Source of the DNA: JBBIMP01 sp037444305
GTDB lineage: Bacteria > Acidobacteriota > UBA6911
NCBI GenBank assembly: GCA_037444305.1
Contig: JBBIMP010000019.1
Coordinates: forward strand, 1 to 64,000
Length of the DNA: 64,000 nucleotides
Reading direction: 5' to 3'
Within the stretch, counting starts at the first letter, position 1. Each line of letters begins with the position of its first letter. Below, piece by piece: positions 52,172-60,892 of this stretch. The notes under the pieces are model-generated. The model had not been told where the DNA came from, ran no database searches, and saw only the letters and a program-made list of their open reading frames with translations. Both the position numbers and the translations under genes were made by a program.

Positions 52172-52271
52172 NNNNNNNNNNNNNNNNNNNNNNNNNNNNN
52201 NNNNNNNNNNNNNNNNNNNNNNNNNNNNNNNNNNNNNNNNNNNNNNNNNNNNNNNNNNNNNNNNNNNNNNN
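52172..52271. other. Assembly gap (100 Ns)
   Basis: Exactly 100 unknown bases, the conventional size for a scaffold join of unknown length. Gene order across it is not proven by the sequence. Confidence 0.98.
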
Positions 52272-52503
52272 GCCGGGAGTTCACGGAGCCCGGAGCGATA
52301 GCGACGGGTTGCGTTGCTTGACTGCGTTACCTGACCGCTCACTAGCGTTCGCGGCTTCGTTTACCGCATTCCCTCAATTCGGCTTTCCTCGGTGGCTCCG
52401 CTTCGCTGCATTTGCCAATCCTGCTTGCCGGCCGGCAGCTCACGGCGCCCGGAGCGGCAGCGACGGGTTGCGTTGCTTGACTGCGCTGCCTGACCGCGCG
52501 CTC
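52272..52503. repeat. Pair of direct ~70-bp repeats beside the gap
   Basis: The unit at 52272-52342 recurs at 52431-52503 with about 10 mismatches; the shared core includes GCGACGGGTTGCGTTGCTTG followed by ACTGCG. The first copy starts right at the gap edge, so a repeat probably broke the assembly. The second copy ends at the stop codon of the fused kinase-aminotransferase gene. Confidence 0.8.
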
Positions 52504-54853
52504 ACGCCTCGATGTCCGACAGGACGTCGTCCAGGGCGCTGACCAGGCGGTCGGCATCCTCCCCGGTGAACACCAGGGGCGGCTTCATCTTGATGACGTT
52601 GTGGAACGGCCCGTCGGTGCTCAGCAGGAATCCCCGGGCCTTCATCCGGTTCGCAACCAGCCCGGCTTCCCGCCCGGCGGGCTCGAGCGTATCCCGGTCC
52701 CTCACCAGTTCGATGCCCGCGAACAACCCAAGCCCTCGCGCATCCCCGACGAGCTCGTGCCTTGCCTGCAGCCGGTGCAGCCCCTCGAGCAGGTGCGCTC
52801 CCGTCCGGAGGGCGTTTTCCTGCAGGCGCTGGTCGCGGATCACGTCCAGCACCGCCAGGCCGGCGGCGCACGAGACCGGGTTGCCGCCGAAGGTGTTGAA
52901 GTACTCCATGCCGTTGTGAAACGACGCAGCGATGGCAGGCGTCGTGACCACGATGGCCAGCGGGTGTCCATTGCCGGCCGGTTTCCCCATGGTCACGATG
53001 TCCGGCACAACCCCCTGGGTCTCAAAAGCCCAGAAATGCGATCCCACCCTGCCGAAGCCGACCTGGACCTCGTCCGCGATGCAGACGCCGCCGGCGGCGC
53101 GCACCTGTCGGTAGGACTCCTCCAGGTAACCCGCCGGCAGCACCACCTGGCCGCCGCAGCTGATGATCGACTCCGCGATGAACGCGCACGGTCCGGTCCC
53201 GCGCGCCCCGATCGCCGCAACGGCACGGCCCACGTCCTGCGCGTAGAGCCTCCCGGTCTCGAATCCCAGGCCCTTGAAACGCCCGCGGTACCCGTCGGGC
53301 ATCGGCACCACCTGCACGTGCGCGGGCGTTCCCCTTCCGCCGGGGCCGTTGTGCTTGTACGGGCTGATGTCGACCAGCGACGCCAGGTTTCCGTGATAGG
53401 CGACGTCGACCACGATCATGTCGCGACGGCCGGTGTGCGCCGCGGCGAGCCGGAGGGCCAGGTCGTTGGCTTCGCTTCCCGAGTTCACGAAGAAGCAGAC
53501 GTGGAGCGGTTCCGGCAGCGTCGCCGCCAGGCGCTCGGCATACCGGAGGATGTTGTCGTGCAGGTAGCGCGTGTTGGTGTTGAGCGTCGCCATCTGCTGC
53601 GCGGCCGCGCGGACGACGCGCGGGTGGCTGTGGCCCACGTGGCAGACGTTGTTGACGACGTCGAGGTAGGCCCGCCCGTTCTCGTCGTAGAGGTACTGCC
53701 CGGCCCCGCGAACGATCCGGACCGGCTCCTCGTACGAGAGGCTCAGGTTCATCCCCAGGTGCCTGCGGCGTCGTGCCAGCAGCTCGGCCTTCGTTCCGAC
53801 CGCCGCACCGCCCAGACCGCAGGCCTCGCGCAGCCGCGCATGGCAGGCGGAATAGGAGATCGCGCGCCACTGTTCGAGCAGGCGCAGCGCGGGGCGCCGG
53901 CTGATGACCAGGTAGTCATTCTCCGGCTCGAACCGCCTCTGGTAAGCCGCCACCGCGAGGCTGACGCAGAGTCGGGCGGCCACGAGCGAATACAGGAGTT
54001 CGATTTCCAGGGGCTCCAGCGGATAAGCGCCGTGGTATCCCGACACCACCTCGCAGGCGGATGCCAGCGGATCTTCCTTGCCCATCAGGGCGTAGGCCAG
54101 GACGATGGCCGGCTCGAACACCGTGTGCGAGTGGACCATGTCGCCGAAGTCGATGATGCCGGCTATTTCCGCCGGCCCGGCACCTCCGCTCTCCGTGACC
54201 AGCATGTTGTAGTCGTTCCCGTCGCCGTGCACGATGCTGCGGCGCAGCATCGGCAGCGCCGGTTCCACATGTGTGCGGATGTATTCCAGGAAGTGCTCCA
54301 CCAGTTCCCGCTCCCGGGGAGCGGTTAACAGCGGGAGGTGTTCGCGGATGACCTCCCCGGCGTGGCGGAGGTCCCAGTGCAGGCGCCGGTGCGCCGCGGG
54401 GCATTCAAAGGAGGCGAACTCTCTGCTCAGCCGCCCGGTGAATTCCCCCAGGCGTCGCAGCAGGAGGGGCGTGTGAGGCTGAGCCTCCGCCAGCGGTCTC
54501 CCGGGCAGCCAGGTAAGCAGGCGGACAAAGTGCCCTTTTCCATCCTCGGCCGTTACCCGCCCGATGGGCTCTCCGCCGACACCGGGGATCACCGACGGGG
54601 CGAGGGCGCGCCCTCCTCCGCCCAGGTGGGCCATGGCCGCGTTCTGCATCTCGAGGATGCCGCGGTCTTCCTGCGCGTTGGCGATCTTGAGGACGCAGCG
54701 TTCCCCGCTGCCGGTCGTCAGCAGGAAGTTCTGGTCCCGGTCGCTCGGCAATGGAGCGATATCCGCCGGATCTATGCCATAGACGCCGGCGGCGATCCTC
54801 CCGGCTGCTTCCCGGGTGAAGCACGGCCGGTCTTCGAGCAATGCCATGAACAC
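52502..54853 (-). CDS. Fusion of an APH-type kinase and a class III aminotransferase-fold enzyme
   Basis: A 783-residue protein of two parts. Residues about 1-335 are an aminoglycoside-phosphotransferase/choline-kinase fold with the catalytic IVHGDGNDYNMLV and the metal-binding IIDFGDMVHS. Residues about 365-783 are a class III PLP enzyme: NNVCHVGHSHPRVVRAAAQQ, FVNSGSEANDLALRLAAAHT, DEVQVGFGRVG and the PLP Lys in VTMGKPAGNGHPLA. The latter is closest in style to the phospho-lyase subgroup (ethanolamine-phosphate or phosphohydroxylysine lyases). A kinase fused to such a lyase could phosphorylate an amino alcohol and then eliminate the phosphate. The stop lies in a direct repeat. Confidence 0.85.
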   Translation of the reverse strand: MFMALLEDRPCFTREAAGRIAAGVYGIDPADIAPLPSDRDQNFLLTTGSGERCVLKIANAQEDRGILEMQNAAMAHLGGGGRALAPSVIPGVGGEPIGRVTAEDGKGHFVRLLTWLPGRPLAEAQPHTPLLLRRLGEFTGRLSREFASFECPAAHRRLHWDLRHAGEVIREHLPLLTAPRERELVEHFLEYIRTHVEPALPMLRRSIVHGDGNDYNMLVTESGGAGPAEIAGIIDFGDMVHSHTVFEPAIVLAYALMGKEDPLASACEVVSGYHGAYPLEPLEIELLYSLVAARLCVSLAVAAYQRRFEPENDYLVISRRPALRLLEQWRAISYSACHARLREACGLGGAAVGTKAELLARRRRHLGMNLSLSYEEPVRIVRGAGQYLYDENGRAYLDVVNNVCHVGHSHPRVVRAAAQQMATLNTNTRYLHDNILRYAERLAATLPEPLHVCFFVNSGSEANDLALRLAAAHTGRRDMIVVDVAYHGNLASLVDISPYKHNGPGGRGTPAHVQVVPMPDGYRGRFKGLGFETGRLYAQDVGRAVAAIGARGTGPCAFIAESIISCGGQVVLPAGYLEESYRQVRAAGGVCIADEVQVGFGRVGSHFWAFETQGVVPDIVTMGKPAGNGHPLAIVVTTPAIAASFHNGMEYFNTFGGNPVSCAAGLAVLDVIRDQRLQENALRTGAHLLEGLHRLQARHELVGDARGLGLFAGIELVRDRDTLEPAGREAGLVANRMKARGFLLSTDGPFHNVIKMKPPLVFTGEDADRLVSALDDVLSDIEA

Positions 54854-54863
54854 CCCTCCGCGT

Positions 54864-55718
54864 TCAGATGGCTCTCAGCACCGTTATGAAGTATCCGCCC
54901 TGCCTGTGGTCTTCGTCCTGCGACTGGTGGTAGACATCCTCCATGACGCCCGACCGGTAGTACGAGGAGGCGAGAATCCTGAACCACCGCTCGCTCCGCA
55001 GCCCGTCAAAATCCTGTTCCATCGCGCCCTCTTCGAACTCCGTCCGGAGCAGTTCCAGGCGCGACAGCTCCTCCCGCGGCGCGGCGCTGTATTCAACGCG
55101 GTAGCAGATCCCTCCGGGTTTCAGAAGCCGGCGGAGGTTGAGCGCCACGAGCCGTTCCCGCAGCAGGTTGGAGTAGACCTCGTCGAAATCGTCGCAGTCA
55201 CCGTCGGCCTCGGGGTCCGGGGCCGCGGCCAGCGCGCGGGCTGCCTCCCGGTCTAGGCGGCTCAGGAGCTTCTCGTTTGCCGTCCGGTCGTCCACCCCCA
55301 CCCCGGGCACGATGTTGGGAAAGGCGAATACCACCACATCGGCGATCCCTGTGCGTCCCTGCGGATCCGGCAGCAGGGTTTCCACGAGTTCGATCCGCTC
55401 GCGGACGGAGACGCCCATGCGCGCGATCCGCCTGTGCGCCAATCCCAGCATGTAGGAGGAGCCGTCGAGGCCCATGAGGCGGGACTCCGGAAACCGCCGC
55501 GCCAGCCGCGTCAGCAGGTTGCCGTGGCCGCAGGCGAAATCCACGATCAGTTGCGGGGAGCCCGCATAGGTTTCACGCACGAAATCCGCGATGGTGCGGT
55601 AGGCGTACCGGTGCGCCGCGTTCACCGATTGCGTGTCCCACCACCGGCCGACCTTGTCGTTGTAGGAAACGACACCGCGGCCCAGCTCATCGTCGAAGGA
55701 AATGTCCTCGTTGCCCAT
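54864..55718 (-). CDS. Class I SAM-dependent methyltransferase
   Basis: A 284-residue methyltransferase. The SAM-binding motif I is LIVDFACGHGNLLTRLARRF, with motif II LMGLDGSSYMLGLA. The later IADVVVFAFPNIVPG and LLKPGGICYRVEY are motifs IV/V. The substrate is unknown. I chose the ATG at 55718 (MGNEDISF), preceded by AGGAAG; an upstream in-frame ATG lacks support. It precedes the kinase-aminotransferase fusion gene by 10 bases, so they are co-transcribed and may share a pathway. Confidence 0.82.
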   Translation of the reverse strand: MGNEDISFDDELGRGVVSYNDKVGRWWDTQSVNAAHRYAYRTIADFVRETYAGSPQLIVDFACGHGNLLTRLARRFPESRLMGLDGSSYMLGLAHRRIARMGVSVRERIELVETLLPDPQGRTGIADVVVFAFPNIVPGVGVDDRTANEKLLSRLDREAARALAAAPDPEADGDCDDFDEVYSNLLRERLVALNLRRLLKPGGICYRVEYSAAPREELSRLELLRTEFEEGAMEQDFDGLRSERWFRILASSYYRSGVMEDVYHQSQDEDHRQGGYFITVLRAI

Positions 55719-55868
55719 GCTCTTCCTGCGAATACTGCCGTGATCGAAATGCACCCGGACTGCTTCAGGATTCCAAGAATAGCACGACGCCGCTGCCCTG
55801 CAACCCATGCCGTTCGCAAACAAGAGCGCTCCACGGTGGATCTCCGTGGAACCGCCCTATATCGCCTA

Positions 55869-56111
55869 TCAGGACGGCCCCGCCTTCCTCCTCACGGCGC
55901 GTTCGGCCAGATAGACGCCGGCGAGGACCAGCGCGCCCCCGACAACCAGGTGCGGCGTAATCGCCTCGTCCAGCAGTAAGATTCCCAGGACCGTCGCCAG
56001 GATGGGTTGCAGACATGTCAGCACCGCCACGCGCGAGGCCGGGATCTTTGTCAGCGCGTAGTAGAAGATTGTGTAGGCCTCTGCCGAGGCCGTGACCGCC
56101 AGGTAGAGCAT
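55869..56111 (-). pseudogene. C-terminal remnant of an EamA/DMT-family transporter
   Basis: Only about 80 codons remain: EAYTIFYYALTKIPASRVAV, QPILATVLGILLLDEAITPH, and VVGGALVLAGVYLAE. These are the last two or three helices of an EamA protein, normally about 290 residues. The N-terminal eight helices are absent; upstream sequence is unrelated. It lies ahead of the methyltransferase gene on the same strand. Confidence 0.75.
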
Positions 56112-56299
56112 CTTTCATCCATCCCGACCGCGCCTGCGGCCCGCACGAACGCGCCCGTGTACCACCAACACCCCTCCCGCGTCCAGTTGTTTGTCGAGGC
56201 GGACTTCCTGGTCCTCGGCGCCTGGATCCTCCGGCCTTCATCGCCATTTATTGAACTAATCGACTCCTTTTCTCGTTTGGAGCTACCGGAGGTGACCTC

Positions 56300-57541
56300 A
56301 TGGCCAAGAAGCGGATCTTCACAATTTCCTTCCTCACGATTGTCGGATTCCTGGTTCTCCTCGGGGGTTACTGGGTTTTCGGCGCGCTCTTCACGGTGGA
56401 CAAGACCATCCCGCCGGAGAGCCTTGCCGTGATCGAAAAGGGGTCGATCGCCAGGTCGGTTGTCGCCACCGGGAAGGTCGAACCTCTGTCCAAGGTCGAA
56501 ATCAAATCCAAGGCGAGCGGGCTCATCAAATATCTCTACGTCGACGCCGGCGACCGCGTGCGCGAGGGCCAGCTCCTCGTCGAGCTCGACAAGGAAACCC
56601 TCGAGGCGCAACTGAAGGAGGCGCGGGCATTTCTCAGCGCCGCCGAGGGGAGATTCATGGAAGCCCAGTCCCACGGCAAGACGCTCCAGGCCAGCCTCCA
56701 GATGGCAAAGCTCGAAGCCGAAAACAAGGACTACGAGTTCATGGTGGCGGAATTCAGGCGCCAGCGGGAACTGCACGCCCAGGGATTGATCTCCCAGTCG
56801 GAGATCGACAGTGTGGAGCAGAGGATGAAGGCGGCCGAAGTCGCGCACCGGACCCTTCAGGCTGCCGTCAAGGTGAAGGAGGCGGAGCTGGAGCAGAATG
56901 ACCGCACGCTGCACAAGGTCCGCGCGGAAGTCCTCCAGGCACAGGCTCAGGTCGAGCGCGCCGAGGAAAACCTCCGGTACGCCTCCATCCGCTCTCCAAT
57001 GGACGGCGTCGTGCTCAGCCGCGAACTGGAGGTCGGCGACGCCGTTTCCTCCATTCTGCAGCTCGGCTCCAACGCCACCTTGATCATGACCCTCGGGGAC
57101 GTGCGGGAGCTTTTTGTCGAGGGGAAGGTCGACGAAACCGACATCGGGGTCGTGTCGCTCGGTCAGCCCGTAAGGGTAACCGTTGACACCTACAAAAACG
57201 TCAAATTCGAAGGGAAGGTCCTCCGGATCGCGCCCATGGGCGTGGAGAAGGACAACGTGACGCGCTTCGAGGTCCGCGTGTCCATCCTCAACGATCTGGA
57301 TCGTCTCAAGGTCAACATGAGCGCCAATGCCGAAATCATCCTGGAGGAGCGCCACGATGTCCTGCTGATCCCGGAAAGCGCCGTCATATACGACGAGAAA
57401 CGGCAGACTTTCGTGGAGGTGCCGGACCTCTCCACGAAAACAGGACGCCGGCAGGTTGCCGTGCGGACAGGAATCAGCAACGGGGCGCGGACAGAGCTGC
57501 TTTCGGGATTGGAACTGGGAGACAAAGTGGTTCTGCAGTAA
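56300..57541 (+). CDS. MacA-like periplasmic adaptor (membrane fusion protein)
   Basis: A 413-residue adaptor with an N-terminal membrane anchor (about 8-32). It has a beta-barrel/lipoyl half motif (KVEPLSKVEIKSKASGLIKY, DAGDRVREGQLLVELD), a long coiled-coil hairpin (about 95-205), the returning lipoyl half (APMDG-like SPMDGVVLSREL) and a beta-barrel domain (GQPVRVTVDTYKNVKFEGKV). It bridges an inner-membrane MacB-like complex to an outer-membrane channel. Two permease genes follow closely; no ATPase is present. GGAGGTGA precedes the ATG. Confidence 0.9.
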   Translation: MAKKRIFTISFLTIVGFLVLLGGYWVFGALFTVDKTIPPESLAVIEKGSIARSVVATGKVEPLSKVEIKSKASGLIKYLYVDAGDRVREGQLLVELDKETLEAQLKEARAFLSAAEGRFMEAQSHGKTLQASLQMAKLEAENKDYEFMVAEFRRQRELHAQGLISQSEIDSVEQRMKAAEVAHRTLQAAVKVKEAELEQNDRTLHKVRAEVLQAQAQVERAEENLRYASIRSPMDGVVLSRELEVGDAVSSILQLGSNATLIMTLGDVRELFVEGKVDETDIGVVSLGQPVRVTVDTYKNVKFEGKVLRIAPMGVEKDNVTRFEVRVSILNDLDRLKVNMSANAEIILEERHDVLLIPESAVIYDEKRQTFVEVPDLSTKTGRRQVAVRTGISNGARTELLSGLELGDKVVLQ

Positions 57542-57556
57542 ACCGCGAGACTGGAA

Positions 57557-58804
57557 ATGATGGATCTCATCCGCCAAACCTGGCTGAACCTGAAGGCCAA
57601 CAAGACCCGGTCGTTTCTCACGATGTTCGGCATCGCCTGGGGCCTGATCTGTCTCATCCTGCTGACGGCGATGGGGGAGGGCATGTGGATCGCGCAGGAG
57701 CAGAAGGCGCGCCTCCTCGGCCAGAACATCATGATCGTCTGGGGCGGCCTGACGAGCAAGGGGATGGAGGGCGTCCGCGCCGGCAGACCGATCCGGCTCA
57801 CGCTGGACGACTATTACACGGTGCGGCAGCGGGCGGGATACCTGCATCGTTCCAGCCCCGAAATCCGGCGCTACCTGCCGGCGCGCTCGGACATCAACAA
57901 CGGAACCTTCAATGTCCACGGGGTATTCCCCGAATACATGCAGATGCGCACCATCGAGGTCCATCGCGGCGGCCGGCAGATTCACGAGGGAGACAATGAC
58001 GGAGCCCTGCGCGTGTGCATTGTGGGTGAGGAGGTGAAGGACCAGCTCTTCGACAAGGGGAGCGCCGTGGGACGCACCATCCACATCGGCAGCCTGCCCT
58101 ACCTCGTCATCGGCGAGCTGATCCACAAGGAGCAGAACTCGAACTACAGCGGCCCGGACAACAAAAAGATCTTCATCCCATTCTTCACGATCGCCCGGGA
58201 TTTTCCGCTGCCCACGGCGGTCGAAGGCAAATACCAGCTGTCGAACCTTATCCTGCAGCCGCGCAGCCCGGAAATCGGCGATGCCGCCGAGATCCAGGTG
58301 CGCAGGATCCTGGCCGCGGAAAAAGACTTCGACTACCTGGACGAGGATGCGCTCCCGATCTGGAACACGGTCCGCCAGGCGAAGTTCATCCAGAAGCTCT
58401 TCGCCTCGCTCCAGGTGTTTCTCGGCGCCGTGGCGATCGTCACCCTGCTGCTCGGCGGCGTCGGCGTCATGAACATCATGCTCCTTTCGGTCGGGGAGCG
58501 GACACGCGAGATCGGGATCTGCAAGGCCGTCGGCGCCACGACGAAACGCATCCTGCTGCAATTTTTCGCCGAATCCATGACGCTGACCTTCTTCGCCGGC
58601 CTGGCCGGGATATTTGTCGGATGGGGGCTCTGCGCTTTGATCAACCTTCTGCCCGAGCTCGACTTTTTCGCCGGCATGATCGTGACGCCGGAGGTCGGAT
58701 TGATCGCCTTCGGCTTCCTGACGCTGGTGGGCGTTCTCTCGAGCATTTATCCGGCGGTCATCGCTTCGCTGGTCGATCCGATCGAGGCACTGCGGTATGA
58801 ATGA
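57557..58804 (+). CDS. MacB-like ABC transporter permease
   Basis: A 415-residue permease. Helix 1 is in NKTRSFLTMFGIAWGLICLI, a variant with Trp and no Gly-rich I-I-I-G-V, followed by the periplasmic domain (YLHRSSPEIRRYLPARSDIN) and the C-terminal GGVGVMNIMLLSVGERTREI. It ends LVDPIEALRYE. It starts 15 bases after the adaptor gene. No ATP-binding domain. Confidence 0.9.
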   Translation: MMDLIRQTWLNLKANKTRSFLTMFGIAWGLICLILLTAMGEGMWIAQEQKARLLGQNIMIVWGGLTSKGMEGVRAGRPIRLTLDDYYTVRQRAGYLHRSSPEIRRYLPARSDINNGTFNVHGVFPEYMQMRTIEVHRGGRQIHEGDNDGALRVCIVGEEVKDQLFDKGSAVGRTIHIGSLPYLVIGELIHKEQNSNYSGPDNKKIFIPFFTIARDFPLPTAVEGKYQLSNLILQPRSPEIGDAAEIQVRRILAAEKDFDYLDEDALPIWNTVRQAKFIQKLFASLQVFLGAVAIVTLLLGGVGVMNIMLLSVGERTREIGICKAVGATTKRILLQFFAESMTLTFFAGLAGIFVGWGLCALINLLPELDFFAGMIVTPEVGLIAFGFLTLVGVLSSIYPAVIASLVDPIEALRYE

Positions 58805-58831
58805 CGCACACTTGATGAGAGAGAACCGAAG

Positions 58832-60088
58832 ATGATCGTCCTGGAAATCGTCAAGCGGGCCCTGGACAACCTGGTGGTGTACGGGAAGCGGTCGGTCATG
58901 ACGGTGCTCGGCATCACGTGGGGAATTGCATCGTTCATCCTGCTGCTGGCCTACGGCGACGGCTTCCAGAGCGCGATGCTGCTGGGACTGCGGTACTTCG
59001 GCGACAGCGTAGTTGTCGTCTGGAACGGGCAGACCTCGATGCAGGCGGGCGGCGCCCGAGCCGGGCGCGTCGTTCGCACCAGGCCCGAAGACGTGGACCT
59101 GATCCGCCAGCGCTGCACCCTTGTCAAGCGCGTCAGCCCGGAGGTCTATTACGAGATGCAGCTGCGCTGGGGAGACCGGATCGCCAGCGCCGGCATCCGC
59201 TCGGTCAACGACGAGTATGGCGACATCCGCGGGATGTTCATGGGGGAAGGGCGTTTCATCAGCCCGGAAGACATGGCCGCCATGCGCCGCGTGGTGGTCC
59301 TGGGTTACGACCTCAAGAAGAAGCTCTTCAGCCAGGCCCCCGCGCTGGACCAGGACGTCTTCATCGACGGCGTGCGCTTCACCGTAGTCGGAATCCTCAA
59401 GAAGAAGATCGCCATCTCCAACTACTTCACCCAGGACGATCTCTGCGCCCTCATACCCTTCAATGTCATGGGCACGATGAAGGACATCCGCTACAACAGC
59501 GTGCTCGTCTTTCAACCCGTCAGCGGCGCCATGGAGGACGGCGCGGTGAAGCAGGTCCTGCAGGTCCTCGGCGAGATCCACAAGTTCAATCCGGCCGACG
59601 AAAAGGCGCTGATTGTCCGCAGATTCAGCGAAGTGTTCGGCATCATCAACGGTCTGACCGCGGCCACCAAGGGGCTCCTGAACTTCATCGGCCTGTTTAC
59701 GCTCGCCGTGGCCGGGGTCGGCATCATGAACATCATGCTCTTCTGCGTGCAGGAGCGGACGCACGAGATCGGCGTGATGAAGGCCATGGGCGCGCGCCGC
59801 CGGCACATTCGCGCGCAGTTCCTGGCTGAGGCGCTGGCTCTCTCGATCATCGGCGGAATTCTGGGCTACCTGCTCGCCATCCTGCTCGCTGGCTGGATCG
59901 GCGCCATCCCCTTCCTCAGCGCGTTGTTCGAAGATGCCAGCGGCCAGGGGGACATCCGTCTGCTCGTGCAGAGCCGGACCTTTTACATCTCCTTCAGCAC
60001 CTTCTCGGTGATAGGGTTGCTTTCGGGCGCCTGGCCCGCGATCAAGGCTTCCCGGCTGGATCCGGTCCTGGCCCTCCGATCCGAGTGA
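58832..60088 (+). CDS. MacB-like ABC transporter permease, second of the pair
   Basis: A 418-residue permease with helix 1 in GKRSVMTVLGITWGIASFIL and the C-terminal motif VAGVGIMNIMLFCVQERTHE, ending LDPVLALRSE. It follows the first permease by 27 bases, completing a MacA-permease-permease operon. The Trp in the first helix (TWG, AWG) is shared with its partner but not with the 47991-50562 pair, which suggests a different subfamily. Confidence 0.9.
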   Translation: MIVLEIVKRALDNLVVYGKRSVMTVLGITWGIASFILLLAYGDGFQSAMLLGLRYFGDSVVVVWNGQTSMQAGGARAGRVVRTRPEDVDLIRQRCTLVKRVSPEVYYEMQLRWGDRIASAGIRSVNDEYGDIRGMFMGEGRFISPEDMAAMRRVVVLGYDLKKKLFSQAPALDQDVFIDGVRFTVVGILKKKIAISNYFTQDDLCALIPFNVMGTMKDIRYNSVLVFQPVSGAMEDGAVKQVLQVLGEIHKFNPADEKALIVRRFSEVFGIINGLTAATKGLLNFIGLFTLAVAGVGIMNIMLFCVQERTHEIGVMKAMGARRRHIRAQFLAEALALSIIGGILGYLLAILLAGWIGAIPFLSALFEDASGQGDIRLLVQSRTFYISFSTFSVIGLLSGAWPAIKASRLDPVLALRSE

Positions 60089-60104
60089 TCCAGAAACAGC
60101 GGCC

Positions 60105-60131
60105 ACGGATTCCACGAATTACACGAATTTG
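60105..60131. repeat. Three degenerate 9-mers
   Basis: ACGGATTCC, ACGAATTAC and ACGAATTTG follow one another directly after the permease operon. The type (ACGGATTNC in tandem) is widespread in bacterial intergenic DNA. A similar but weaker cluster occurs near 6308-6340. Confidence 0.45.
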
Positions 60132-60212
60132 GGGCGCACCGGAAAGCGCTCAGGAGAGGATTGGTCCGACAACTGAATGCCGGTCCTGGTCATCGGAATC
60201 GGCGGACGATTC

Positions 60213-60635
60213 TCAAATCATAGTCTCGGGGCGGACCCAGGCGTCGAACTGCTCCTCCGTCACCAGGCCGAGCTTCAGCGCCGCCTCCCTGAGGCCGATC
60301 CCCTCGGCGTGCGCCGTCTTCGCAATCCTGGCCGCGTTGTCGTACCCGATGTGCGGGTTGAGCGCCGTGACGAGCATCAGGCTTCTGCCCATCAACTCCG
60401 TGATCCGCTCCCTGTCGGCCTCCAGCCCCGCGGCGCAATGCTCGTCGAAGCCCTCGCAGACGGCGGCCAGGAGCCGGCAGGAGTGGAGAAAATTGTGGAT
60501 GATGAGGGGCTTATACACGTTCAGTTCGAAGTTTCCCGAGGCCCCGCCGACATTCACCGCGACGTCGTTGCCGAGGACCTGCGCGCAGACCATGGTCATG
60601 GCCTCGCTCTGCGTAGGGTTCACTTTGCCGCCGCC
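60213..60635 (-). pseudogene. C-terminal fragment of class II fumarase
   Basis: The frame reads GKVNPTQSEAMTMVCAQVLG, NVGGASGNFELNVYKPLIIH, and LNPHIGYDNAARIAKTAHAE, the conserved last third of class II fumarate hydratase (the signature GS..MPxKxNP region is largely lost just before). It ends normally at 60213. Upstream it changes into gamma-glutamyltransferase sequence near 60630. Confidence 0.75.
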
Positions 60636-60883
60636 ATCGCACACCCGTCCGCGCGCGGGTCGCTGCCGCCGCACAGCACACCGCTAACGGGATCGCGCAG
60701 GATGATCTGCCCGCGGCCGAAGATGGCGCGCTCGTAGCCGCTGACGACGCCGACCGGGTGGCCCATCTGGGCCAGCGCGACCACCGTCGCGGCCGGGATG
60801 CCCTCGGCCAGGATCTCCAGCCCGGCGGCCACGGCCAATGGCTGCGAAGCCGCCACCATGCCGCGGCGGCCGTAGACGGGCGA
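60620..60883 (-). pseudogene. Gamma-glutamyltransferase remnant with N- and C-termini joined
   Basis: Reading leftwards from 60883: SPVYGRRGMVAASQPLAVAA and GLEILAEG are the N-terminal motif of gamma-glutamyltransferases. Without a frame change this continues as IPAATVVALAQMGHPVGVVS, then RAIFGRGQIILRDPVSGVLC and GGSDPRADGCAMA, the very C-terminus of the same family. About 85% of the gene between them, including the catalytic Thr, is missing. It stops at 60620 in the join with the fumarase fragment. Confidence 0.7.
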
Positions 60884-60892
60884 GCGGCGGGA

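Noticed and set aside
56051..60115. Very long minus-strand open frame (over 1300 codons)
   Set aside because: It is antisense to three clear transporter genes; its translation is rich in Asp/Arg/His/Gln without any domain, a GC-rich shadow.
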